64,000 bases of DNA. It comes from an uncultured Dyadobacter sp. (GTDB lineage: Bacteria; Bacteroidota; Bacteroidia; Cytophagales; Spirosomataceae). Below the pieces are notes generated by a model. The model was not told the DNA's origin. It saw nothing but the letters and a program-made list of their open reading frames with translations, and made no database searches. Location of the stretch: positions 434,001 through 498,000 of the forward strand of contig NZ_CAMLSE010000001.1 of the NCBI RefSeq assembly GCF_946482605.1, in the 5' to 3' direction. Position 1 is the stretch's first letter; each line of letters opens with the position of its first letter. The position numbers and the translations under genes were made by a program. Of this stretch, positions 18,201 through 26,057 are shown piece after piece.

Positions 18201-18581
18201 GGCGAACAATACCAAAGCTCGTTCGATGCGACGCTGATGAACTACAACTCGGACTATAACCAGGTGAAAGTCGATTACTGGACGCCGGAGAACCCGTCGC
18301 AAACCTGGTTCCGTCCCGGCAATCCTGGCCCGTACACTGTGATCCCGACATTCCGCAAGGTGGATTTTACACGGGTGGGCAACATTACGCTCGGTTATAA
18401 TCTGCCCAGCGGCCTCATCCAGCGACTGAAAATCAGTAACCTGCGCGTGTACGCTACGGCTACCAACCCGCTGCTGTTCACCAAATACGAAGGTTTCGAC
18501 CCCGAGTGGCCTGCTACCAACACGTACGGCACGGCGGTGAGCACCTCGTCCTATCTTTTCGGCGTAAACCTGGCTTTTTAA
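15291..18581 (+). CDS. SusC-type TonB-dependent transporter with N-terminal STN signalling domain
   Basis: 1096 residues from ATG 15291. In order: signal peptide (IVILLSLATLAFASDGSAQD), STN domain (about 45-120; KALTMIGHKANVKFTYLPG, SLENVLRDLLEPYNIGYQ), regulatory-like Ig domain (VSGKVTDDKGEALPGVSI), TonB-box/plug junction LEEVVVVGYGAIKKADVTG, SusC plug motif LKDASATAIYGSRGAKGVV, and a 22-strand barrel ending SSYLFGVNLAF. The STN domain and the upstream sigma/FecR pair show that it also signals. The SusD partner starts 12 nt downstream, so the complex imports an oligosaccharide, probably pectic or glucuronate-bearing given the GH28 and GH115 genes. Confidence 0.96.
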   Translation: MQKFFNTVPKPLHIMKILGVPIVILLSLATLAFASDGSAQDLMKRTVTAQFSNREIAKALTMIGHKANVKFTYLPGIFPPDAKVSVKVKNESLENVLRDLLEPYNIGYQTSGEFIILRKNSSGAKPGPKDEARVHQDITVSGKVTDDKGEALPGVSIILKGTQRGTVTDVDGGFTFNIPDQSAVLVFSYVGYSQKEVTVGSQTTFNVQLANDNKVLEEVVVVGYGAIKKADVTGAIASVDNTKIARAATPDATGALQGQMPGVVVVKNVGKPGSGYNINIRGISSIGGSNSPLYVIDGIPSTAGINELNPADIEKIDILKDASATAIYGSRGAKGVVIVTTKRGKSGKTTISYDAYAGVRTPTHLPEMFDGQEYVAYRTEMFKAQGKDVSRNNSAFFTPDQWRNIDEGKFTDWPKLILKNGLQMNHNITASGGDEKTRFAISAGLLQEDGNVKPESFKRYTLRGNVDRQITDKWKAGLNIYFSQNLQNLGSSEALRSAYRLPPMTYPYDETGAPAFRVYTTNAVTNPTFDQENEIRQVRNARTFGNIFVQFEPVKGVTLKSTISPNYSTERSGFYFGPLSKQSLGGSVPTQAGNASSEQLTWVWDNQATYDRQFGEHKLTATIVQSMQKDRIETSNITVDGIPYKSLWYNLATGGRVLAYGSSYTKTTLASAMGRVNYSFKDKYLLTATGRWDGSSRLAEGNKWGFFPSASVAWRLSEEQFIKQIHQITDLKLRVSYGVTGNDRVNAYSTQAALGQTFYDFGGNFAQGYAPNQLPNKNLTWETTREVNVGLDFGFFNNRITGSVDVYNRLINNILLSRQLPAPSGWGSIMDNVGKLRNRGIELGISSINVVAGKFQWKTDIVFDSNKNRILELNGGKKDDVGNSLFIGQPVQVNYNYVFDGIWQTAEAEAAKKYNQTPGQIRVKDLDGNGVINAADRQIIGKRVPSWTGSLGNTFRYGNFDLYILVYTRRGEQYQSSFDATLMNYNSDYNQVKVDYWTPENPSQTWFRPGNPGPYTVIPTFRKVDFTRVGNITLGYNLPSGLIQRLKISNLRVYATATNPLLFTKYEGFDPEWPATNTYGTAVSTSSYLFGVNLAF

Positions 18582-18593
18582 ATCCCGACATTT

Positions 18594-20291
18594 ATGAAAA
18601 AGACATTATATATAGCAATGCTGGCGGCCGGAATGAGCCTGTCGTCCTGCCAGGACTTCCTCACCGAGGAAAATATCAGCGGCGTCACAAGCGAAAATTT
18701 CTATACGGATGCCGCAGGTTTTGAAAAACTGATCAATTCCTGCTATTCGTCGATGCGCGATGTGTACGAAACCGACCCGAAGCTTTTTTGCTGGGGCACG
18801 GACATTATCACCCGCGGCGAGATCGAGCCCGTGAGCGGTACCGTGGGCGACCGCGTGGTGCGCGCCACGCAGCTGAACGAGTACCGGACGCTTTCGTCGG
18901 ACAACTCGGCGGTGGAAGAGCTGTTTTCCAACCTGTATGCGGGCATTCAGCGATGCAACACGGCCATTAACAAGGCGGCCACGATCCCGGGCCTGACCGA
19001 GGCCGCGCGCAGCAAGCGGGTAGGCGAGGTACGGTTTATCCGGGCTTACTACTATTATTTACTGGCGGAGAATTTCGGGGGTGTGCCTATTGTAAAAGAG
19101 GAGATCAATACCGCTGTGACGCATTTTGAGCCGAACACCGAGCAGGCCGTTTATGACTTTATCCTGGAAGACCTCAATGCGTCGGTGGCCAGCGTGGACC
19201 CCACTACGGCGGAGTTCGGGCGGGTGACGCAGGGCACGGCGAAGCATTTGCTTTCGCTCGTGCACCTCACGCGCGGCTACAAGGCATTTGGCGGGTCGGC
19301 GGATTTTACCAAAGCCGCCCAATATGCCGAGGAGGTGATCGCGGCCGGGAGCTACAAACTGGTACCGGCATTTGCGGACGTTTTTAAATCCACCAACCAG
19401 CAGAACAGCGAGATCATTTTCTCGATCCAGTTTGACCCGACCAGCTTGAAAAATAAAACCATCGGCCACGGGCAGAACCTGTTTTTCGGCTGGCGCATTT
19501 TCCGTGAGCCCGGCTTTTACGATGGCGAATACCAGACTTACAGCCGCCGCACGAGCGATTTCATGCCTACGCAGTTTTTGTACACGCTTTACAACACGGC
19601 CAAGGATACCCGCTACGACGGCACATTCCTGAGCAAGTTCTATGCGGTTAGAGATGACAAGATCGGCAGCCAGCCTATCAAAAAAGGCGACTTGCGCTTC
19701 TATTTCCCTTATCCGGACCAGTCTTTCACGGCAGCCGATTCAGCCGCATTGAAACAGGCCAACCCGAATGTGGAAATCGTCCGTTTTGACAAATGGAAGC
19801 AGGATTTCCAGGGCATAGGAGGCGCTTTAAAATTCCCGATGATCAACAAGTTCTTCGACCCGCTCGCGAACTTTCCCGGCAACAACGAGAAGGCCTATTC
19901 CAGCACCCGCGACATCTATTTGTTCCGGTTAGCGGAAACGTATTTACTCGCTGCGGAGGCTTATTTTAAATTAGGTCAGAAAGACAAAGCCGCCGAGAAG
20001 CTGAATGTGGTGCGCCAGCGCGCCGCGGCAACCGGCCAAAGCCTGAACGTCACCGCCGCGAATGTAGACCTCGATTTCATCCTCGACGAGCGCGCCCGTG
20101 AGCTTGCAGGCGAATACAAGCGCTGGCTCGACCTGAAACGCACGCACCGCCTCGACCGCGCATTTGAGCACAACCCGCTCACCAAACTGACCAACCCCGG
20201 TGGCGTAAGTGAGAAGTACTACCTGCGCCCCATTCCGCAGTCGGTCATCGACCGGGATACGGAAGGGTATCCGCAGAATCCGGAGTATTGA
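18594..20291 (+). CDS. SusD/RagB-type glycan-binding lipoprotein
   Basis: 565 residues. The lipoprotein signal (MKKTLYIAMLAAGMSLSSC) places Cys19 as the acylated residue. SusD-like N-terminal helices follow (QDFLTEENISGVTSENFY), then tetratricopeptide-like helical pairs (VRFIRAYYYYLLAENFGGVP) and the C-terminal RagB/SusD domain (IYLFRLAETYLLAAEAYFKL; ERARELAGEYKRWLDLKRTH) ending at YPQNPEY. The protein caps the SusC barrel and binds the incoming glycan at the cell surface. It is closely linked to the upstream SusC gene. Confidence 0.96.
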   Translation: MKKTLYIAMLAAGMSLSSCQDFLTEENISGVTSENFYTDAAGFEKLINSCYSSMRDVYETDPKLFCWGTDIITRGEIEPVSGTVGDRVVRATQLNEYRTLSSDNSAVEELFSNLYAGIQRCNTAINKAATIPGLTEAARSKRVGEVRFIRAYYYYLLAENFGGVPIVKEEINTAVTHFEPNTEQAVYDFILEDLNASVASVDPTTAEFGRVTQGTAKHLLSLVHLTRGYKAFGGSADFTKAAQYAEEVIAAGSYKLVPAFADVFKSTNQQNSEIIFSIQFDPTSLKNKTIGHGQNLFFGWRIFREPGFYDGEYQTYSRRTSDFMPTQFLYTLYNTAKDTRYDGTFLSKFYAVRDDKIGSQPIKKGDLRFYFPYPDQSFTAADSAALKQANPNVEIVRFDKWKQDFQGIGGALKFPMINKFFDPLANFPGNNEKAYSSTRDIYLFRLAETYLLAAEAYFKLGQKDKAAEKLNVVRQRAAATGQSLNVTAANVDLDFILDERARELAGEYKRWLDLKRTHRLDRAFEHNPLTKLTNPGGVSEKYYLRPIPQSVIDRDTEGYPQNPEY

Positions 20292-20293
20292 CC

Positions 20294-20380
20294 ATTGTCA
20301 TCCTGAGCGGAGTCGAAGGAGGGTAGCGTGATGTAAAGGGCATCTCGCAGGTCCCCTTCGACTCCGCTCAAGCTGACAAT
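20294..20380. repeat. Long imperfect inverted repeat of the 'TGAGCGGAGTCGAAGG' type
   Basis: The left arm from 20294 (ATTGTCA, three mismatches, then TGAGCGGAGTCGAAGG) pairs with the right arm ending 20380 (CCTTCGACTCCGCTCA, mismatch, TGACAAT): 7 plus 16 paired bases around a roughly 30-nt loop. It starts three bases after the SusD stop. I recall similar sequences as dispersed intergenic repeats in Bacteroidota; I cannot verify the copy number. It could end transcription of the SusCD unit or protect mRNA ends. Confidence 0.75.
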
Positions 20381-20421
20381 CGTTCCGTAGACGGCCGTCT
20401 AGCATTTAACCACAAAGCATC

Positions 20422-21789
20422 ATGTTGAGAGCACTTACAATTTGTACCATTCTTAGCCTTGTATTATCGCTCCACTTAGTGAGCGGTCAAACCTTCAATG
20501 TCTCCGTCAGGAAGCTCAAAGTGCCGGCGCGTTTTGAGATGCCGGAGATCCTCGTACCCGATTTCAGCAAGGCCAAGCGCTTCGCAATCACTGATTTCGG
20601 TGCGGTAGCAGGCAATAAGGACAAAATTTCCGGGGCGATCCGCCAGGCTATCGACGCGGCGCATCAGGCAGGTGGCGGCGTGGTGGTGGTGCCGGCCGGC
20701 GAGTGGCTGACGGCCAAGGTGCATTTGAAAAGTAATGTAAACCTGCATTTGGACAAGGGTGCGGTGCTGCTGTTTTCGGAAAAGCCGGAGGATTATCTGC
20801 CGGCGGTGCATTCGAGCTGGGAGGGCATTGAATGTTACAATTATTCACCGCTGATTTATGCCTACCAATGCAAAAATGTGGCGATCACCGGTGAGGGAGA
20901 GGTGCGGGCGAAAATGGAAGTTTGGAAAGAGTATTTTGCCCGCCCGAAACCGCATATGGAGAGCATTAAGCGGCTTTATAACCTCGCGCAGGATCACACC
21001 CCCGTGGAGCAGCGGCAGATGGTGAACGACACGGCGCATTTGCGGCCGCAGTTTATCCAGTTCAACCGGTGCGAAAATGTGCTGATGGAAGGCTTTACGA
21101 TCACTAACAGCCCGTTCTGGACGATCCATCCTTATTTGTGCAAAAATGTCGTGATCAGCCGGTTGAAGGTGTACGCGCATGGGCATAACAACGACGGCGT
21201 GGACCCCGAAATGAGCCAGAACGTGTTCATCACCGATTGCGTGTTCGACCAGGGCGACGATGCGATTGCCATCAAAGCCGGCCGTAACCCGGAAGGCTGG
21301 CGGCTGAAAACGCCTTCGAAAAACATCGTGATCCGCAACCTGACGGTCAAAAACGGGCACCAACTGGTGGCGATCGGCAGCGAGCTTTCGGGCGGGATCG
21401 AGAATGTGGACATTTCGCAGTGCCAGGTGGTCGACGGCGCGAAACTCAACCATTTGCTTTTTATTAAAACCAATGAAAGAATGGGGGGCTATGTCAAAAA
21501 CATCTACGCCTCGAACCTGACCGCCGGGAAAATAGACCTGGGCGTACTGGGCATCGAAACCGACGTGCTCTACCAATGGCGCACGCTCGTACCGACCAAA
21601 ATCCGCAAACTGACGTCGATTTCGGACATTTACCTGAGCAATATTTCGGTGAAGGACGTGAAGTTCGAGTCGCGCATTTTGGGGCAGAAAGAGCTGCCGG
21701 TTAAAAACGTATCCATGAAAAACATCACGACCGGCAAGGTGCAGGAACAAAAGGAAATCCACGAAAACGTCCTCGATTTTCAGCATTGA
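20422..21789 (+). CDS. Glycoside hydrolase family 28 (polygalacturonase-like)
   Basis: 455 residues; signal peptide MLRALTICTILSLVLSLHLV ending near VSGQ. It has the right-handed parallel beta-helix pattern and the GH28 catalytic signatures: FAITDFGAVAGNKD at the start of the helix, NNDGVDP (canonical NTD), FDQGDDAIAIKAGRN (the Asp pair), NGHQLVAIGSELSGG (canonical GHG) and LFIKTNERMGG (canonical RIK, Lys kept). GH28 enzymes cleave alpha-1,4-galacturonosyl or related linkages in pectin. The variant GHQ and FIK motifs suggest an exo-acting or side-chain specificity; that is inference. It lies 130 bp downstream of the SusD gene. Confidence 0.9.
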   Translation: MLRALTICTILSLVLSLHLVSGQTFNVSVRKLKVPARFEMPEILVPDFSKAKRFAITDFGAVAGNKDKISGAIRQAIDAAHQAGGGVVVVPAGEWLTAKVHLKSNVNLHLDKGAVLLFSEKPEDYLPAVHSSWEGIECYNYSPLIYAYQCKNVAITGEGEVRAKMEVWKEYFARPKPHMESIKRLYNLAQDHTPVEQRQMVNDTAHLRPQFIQFNRCENVLMEGFTITNSPFWTIHPYLCKNVVISRLKVYAHGHNNDGVDPEMSQNVFITDCVFDQGDDAIAIKAGRNPEGWRLKTPSKNIVIRNLTVKNGHQLVAIGSELSGGIENVDISQCQVVDGAKLNHLLFIKTNERMGGYVKNIYASNLTAGKIDLGVLGIETDVLYQWRTLVPTKIRKLTSISDIYLSNISVKDVKFESRILGQKELPVKNVSMKNITTGKVQEQKEIHENVLDFQH

Positions 21790-21815
21790 AAGCGGGGCGT
21801 GTTATTTCAGTTCTA

Positions 21816-24728
21816 ATGAAAATATTGCGCTTTAAGATGTGTTCGGCTGCTGCATTAGTAGCTGTATTGTTTATATCAAATGCGACCCGCGCGGCCCGGT
21901 TCGACTTCGTCACTGCCCACGCCAAAGTTTCGGTTTACTACCAGCAAGGCGGCCCTAAACTCGATTCGATCGCGGCGCATTTGCTGGCGGCGGACATTGA
22001 GCGGGTAAGCGGGTATTTGCCGAAAGTGGGCACCGACCTGGCCAATGCCAGCGGGAATGTAATCGTACTCGGTCGCGCCGGTTCGGAAATTGTCGGGCGC
22101 CTGGGAAAGCAGGCCGCCGATGGCGCATTGGCAGGGCAGTGGGAGCGGTATTCGCTGCGTGTTTTGAATAAACCTTTGAAAAACATCACACAGGCACTGG
22201 TGGTAGCCGGCAGCGACGTGCGCGGGACGGCCTATGGTGCATTTGCGATTTCCGAAAAGATAGGCGTTACGCCCTGGTACTGGTGGGCGGATGCGGTGCC
22301 GGCGCGCCGGAAAACGCTCTCGCTGGACATCCCAAACTACACTTCCGCGTCGCCGTCCGTCAAATTCCGGGGGATATTCATTAATGATGAGGACTGGGGC
22401 CTGCAACCCTGGGCCGCGAAAACCTTCGAGCCGGAAACGAAAGACATCGGTCCGAAGACCTACGCGAAGGTGTTTGAGCTGCTGTTGCGCCTCAAAGCCA
22501 ACCTCATTTGGCCGGCGATGCACCCGAGTACCAAGGCATTTTACCATTATCCAGGCAATATCAAAGCTGCCGAAGATTACCAGATCGTCGTGGGCTCGTC
22601 GCATGCGGAACCCATGCTCCGCAATAATGTGAGCGAATGGAACGAGCAAACGATGGGGCATTTCAATTTTGTGACCAACCGGAAGAAGGTGGAGCAATAC
22701 TGGGAATCGCGGATTAAGGAGAGCAGTCATTTCAACGGCATTTACACCACCGGAATGCGGGGCGTGCACGATGGCGAAATCCAGGGCGTGAAAACAATTC
22801 CCGAAACCGTGACATTGCTCGATACGATCATCCGCGTGGAGCGGGAAATGCTCCGAAAGTATGTGAATAAGGACATTACCAAAGTACCGCAGGTTTTTAC
22901 ACCTTATAAAGAGGTTCTGGAAATATACGATGCCGGATTGAAGGTACCCGAAGACATTACTCTCGTGTGGCCGGATGATAACTATGGTTATATTCAAAGG
23001 CTGAGCAATGCGGCAGAAAACCGGCGTTCTGGCGGCTCGGGCGTGTATTATCATGCCTCTTACTGGGGCCGCCCGCACGATTATCTGTGGCTGAACACGA
23101 CGCATCCCGCGCATATGCGGGAGGAAATGACCAAAGCATATGCATTGAATGCGCGCCACTTGTGGGTACTGAATATCGGGGACATCAAGCCCGGCGAATA
23201 TGCTATGCAGCTTTTCCTGGATATGGCTTATCATGTAAAACCATTTGAAAAACCGGGCTATTCCAAAATGCATTTGAAACAATGGCTGGCCAGTATTTTT
23301 GGGAACAAAAATAGCGTCGCCATTTCGGAAGTACTTTGGCAGTATTACAACCTCGCATTCGAAAGGAAGCCCGAATACATGGGTTGGAGCCAGACCGAAC
23401 CGACTACCGGCATTCGCAATACCGCTTATAACCACCATTATTACGGCGATCAGGCGCAGCAGCGGCTCGACGATTACAATAAGCTTTTATCCGAAACTGC
23501 CGCCATCCAGTCGCAAATCGCTGAAAAAGACCAGCCTGCGTTTTTCGAACTCGTGGGTTACCCCGTGAAAGGGGCCGCGTTGATGAACCGCAAATTCCTC
23601 TACCGCGACAAAGCCTTGCTATACGCCCGACAGGGACGCCTCAGTGCCGCGCATTACGCCAGGCTCTCGGGGCAAGCCTATGCCGAAATCGTCGTAGAAA
23701 CGGGTATTTTCAATGAAAAATTACTGAATGGCAAATGGAAGGGCATGATGGACCTGATGCCGCGCGGGCTGCCGGTGTTCAAAATGCCGGACATCAAACC
23801 CGCCGTGACGCCGAACCTGCCTGCATTCCGCGCATTGCCCGAAGGCCTGGATACTACCGACGTGGCATCAGGCAAAAAGCGCCAGTTTACGCTGCCTGCA
23901 TTCGACCGATGGAATAAGCAAAAGCGGTTTATCGACGTATTTCTGACGCAAAATGTCGCCAGAAACTTCCGCGTCACTGCCTCCGAGCCGTGGATCAGGG
24001 TAAGCGCAACGCAAGGCGCATTGCAGCCGGACAATGCCCAAAGCGAGCAGCGCATTTGGGTGGAAATCGATTGGGCGAATGCGCGCATCGGCGATTTGAG
24101 CGGTCATGTCAGGGTGGAAGCGGGAGAGGATATTTACGATTTTAAAATCACCGCCAACAATGCGGACGCCAACACATTACCGGGTTTCAAAGGCTATGTT
24201 GTCAGCGATAAGCACATTTCCATGAATGCCGCCAGGTATACCGGTTTGAAAAACACTTCCACGCGCAATTGGGCGGTTGTAGAAGCGCTGGCAGGTAACG
24301 GCGACGCATTGCAGGCATTCCCGCTCACATTCAGTGGAACGCCGGATACGACGAACGTAGCCAAAAATCCGGCGGCAGAATACGAATTCCACACATTCGC
24401 CGACGCTCCGGCGACCGTAACCGTGAGTACCCTGCCCACTTATCCGCTCAACAAGGATTTCGAAATGCGTTATGCCGTAAAAGTGGACGACGGACCAGTT
24501 AAGATATTCAATTTCAAAACCATCGGCCGCAGCAATGAATGGAAGCAAAACGTGCTCGCCAACTCGGCGAAACGCACGCTGGAAATACCAACGCTACCGG
24601 CCGGTAATCATAAGCTCACCATTTACATGATCGATCCCGGCGTGATATTGCAGCATATATTCGTAGATTGCGGAGGAAGGCAGCCATTTTATGGAACTTT
24701 GCCCGCAACCTGGCATGAATCAAATTAG
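21816..24728 (+). CDS. Glycoside hydrolase family 115 (alpha-glucuronidase-like)
   Basis: 970 residues from ATG 21816; a TTG at 21786 overlapping the GH28 stop would precede the signal peptide and is less likely. Signal peptide MKILRFKMCSAAALVAVLFI. The GH115 core is clear: FRGIFINDEDWGLQPWA, LLRLKANLIWPAMHPSTKAF, TTGMRGVHDGEIQG, LVWPDDNYGYIQRLS, YYHASYWGRPHDYLWLNTT, and the helical segment ALMNRKFLYRDKALLYARQG; beta-sandwich domains follow. GH115 enzymes remove 1,2-linked (4-O-methyl-)glucuronic acid from xylan or arabinogalactan. It is 26 nt downstream of the GH28 gene, so the two form one unit at the end of the PUL. Confidence 0.92.
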   Translation: MKILRFKMCSAAALVAVLFISNATRAARFDFVTAHAKVSVYYQQGGPKLDSIAAHLLAADIERVSGYLPKVGTDLANASGNVIVLGRAGSEIVGRLGKQAADGALAGQWERYSLRVLNKPLKNITQALVVAGSDVRGTAYGAFAISEKIGVTPWYWWADAVPARRKTLSLDIPNYTSASPSVKFRGIFINDEDWGLQPWAAKTFEPETKDIGPKTYAKVFELLLRLKANLIWPAMHPSTKAFYHYPGNIKAAEDYQIVVGSSHAEPMLRNNVSEWNEQTMGHFNFVTNRKKVEQYWESRIKESSHFNGIYTTGMRGVHDGEIQGVKTIPETVTLLDTIIRVEREMLRKYVNKDITKVPQVFTPYKEVLEIYDAGLKVPEDITLVWPDDNYGYIQRLSNAAENRRSGGSGVYYHASYWGRPHDYLWLNTTHPAHMREEMTKAYALNARHLWVLNIGDIKPGEYAMQLFLDMAYHVKPFEKPGYSKMHLKQWLASIFGNKNSVAISEVLWQYYNLAFERKPEYMGWSQTEPTTGIRNTAYNHHYYGDQAQQRLDDYNKLLSETAAIQSQIAEKDQPAFFELVGYPVKGAALMNRKFLYRDKALLYARQGRLSAAHYARLSGQAYAEIVVETGIFNEKLLNGKWKGMMDLMPRGLPVFKMPDIKPAVTPNLPAFRALPEGLDTTDVASGKKRQFTLPAFDRWNKQKRFIDVFLTQNVARNFRVTASEPWIRVSATQGALQPDNAQSEQRIWVEIDWANARIGDLSGHVRVEAGEDIYDFKITANNADANTLPGFKGYVVSDKHISMNAARYTGLKNTSTRNWAVVEALAGNGDALQAFPLTFSGTPDTTNVAKNPAAEYEFHTFADAPATVTVSTLPTYPLNKDFEMRYAVKVDDGPVKIFNFKTIGRSNEWKQNVLANSAKRTLEIPTLPAGNHKLTIYMIDPGVILQHIFVDCGGRQPFYGTLPATWHESN

Positions 24729-25152
24729 ATTACGAGATTTGCGCTTATTGTCAAAAAATCATATTTGAGCGCGTGCCCAAACTTGGAGTAACTATAATCA
24801 AGCCTGCAACTCACGAGTAGCATTACAGGCGAAGTCTCCCCAGTCTTTTATAGAGAGTATCTTAATGCGAAAGGAAGAAATTGGACGATTGGAGCTTTGT
24901 TGATATGCGCAGCATTGAATTGCGGTGCGTCAACTTCCGGTGACGAGTGTTGTGTTAGAGTACAAACGTTGATCCTTCCTCAAATGCAAAACTTCCTTGC
25001 CCGGCATCTGGCCGATTGTGCGTAACAGGCAATCAATAAATGTTAAAAGATTACATAAAAGCTCGGTTACCGAGTTCTTTTCAAAATGCTCTTGTCAAAC
25101 CGTGAGTAAGTTCAAATCCGATAAATTGTGCACGAAGGGTTGGGTTATGGCA
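24729..25152. other. Gene-free stretch after the PUL
   Basis: 424 bp between the convergent GH115 and LuxR genes. I see no open frame with protein character, no strong hairpin with a T-run, and no repeat. It marks a return to lower GC content. Confidence 0.5.
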
Positions 25153-25980
25153 TTATAGGAATTTATAGGCAGTCAGGAAGCTGTTTATTTCCATCATGTC
25201 GGCCATTCCGGTTTTCTTCATCATGTTTTGCCTGTGTGTATTAATGGTATGGGTGCTAAGGAACAAGCGCTCCGCTATTTCCTGGCTGGTCATTTTCTCG
25301 CCAACTAATTTTGCAATTTCGAGTTCCCGCTTACTTAGGTTTTCAAGCTTCTTAAAACGCCCGGATTCATTTTCAAATACATAAATCCACTCCTCCTTTT
25401 CTGTGGCCAGCCGAAGATGCTGGCGATTGCTTCGTTTTAAATGGGAAATATCCGATATCAATGCTAAAAGAAGTAAAATGTTGCCGCTGGTATCCTGTTG
25501 CAGCACAATACCTTCCTGCAAAATCCGCACTCTTTCTCCATTTGGTCGTACCATTCTGAAATCAAAAAAGGATTTGAAAGTGCCTACATCTGCCGGACTC
25601 AAGGTGGTCACGTAATCCGTCATCACCATCGACATTTTTTCTAGTCCAGTGTAGTCTACCGGTTCAAGTTTAGATAAAAAGAACGCTACACCTTCGCGCA
25701 TGATCACCTCATTACTCCATCCGATAATGGGTTGCAGATCTCCGATTGAACATAGGTAACGCATTTTCTGAAGATCAATGACAGCGACTGATGCTTTACG
25801 AAGGCGCAACGTTTCTTCCAGCAAAGGATTGGACTGAATAATTTCACTGCGAGGGTCGATATCCGAAGTAAGTGTTTCGGAACGCCAAATCCGCCGAAAG
25901 GAATGTAGGTCAAAAGTGGTTTGCACGGTACCGGATCGTTGAGTATGGCTCCAAAATACTGAATTGCCAGTATTGTGCAC
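25153..25980 (-). CDS. PAS-like/LuxR-type transcriptional regulator
   Basis: 275 residues from a GTG at 25980; the exact start is uncertain because there is no early ATG. The central part (about 65-195) resembles a PAS fold (ILLLLALISDISHLKRSN). The C-terminal HTH reads LSKRELEIAKLVGEKMTSQE, IAERLFLSTHTINTHRQNMM, a standard GerE/LuxR helix-turn-helix. It is divergent from the lipoprotein gene at 26058 across 77 bp, so it may regulate it. A fragment of a second copy of its 3' end lies on the far side of that gene (28706-28800). Confidence 0.85.
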   Translation of the reverse strand: MHNTGNSVFWSHTQRSGTVQTTFDLHSFRRIWRSETLTSDIDPRSEIIQSNPLLEETLRLRKASVAVIDLQKMRYLCSIGDLQPIIGWSNEVIMREGVAFFLSKLEPVDYTGLEKMSMVMTDYVTTLSPADVGTFKSFFDFRMVRPNGERVRILQEGIVLQQDTSGNILLLLALISDISHLKRSNRQHLRLATEKEEWIYVFENESGRFKKLENLSKRELEIAKLVGEKMTSQEIAERLFLSTHTINTHRQNMMKKTGMADMMEINSFLTAYKFL

Positions 25981-26057
25981 ATTGGTTGAACGATATATTT
26001 TTGTTTTCTGGGTTGCCGCGTGTAATCCCCCAACTCACCCTTCTTGTCAGAATTTTG

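Noticed and set aside
15342..18302. 986-codon open frame on the minus strand inside the SusC gene
   Set aside because: It is the antisense shadow of a GC-rich gene with strong third-position bias. The plus strand carries full SusC motifs, and the antisense product has low-complexity His/Arg/Val composition and no domain.
20845..23438. Long minus-strand frames (313 and 520 codons) opposite the GH28 and GH115 genes
   Set aside because: Both are antisense shadows; plus-strand GH28 and GH115 motifs are unambiguous.
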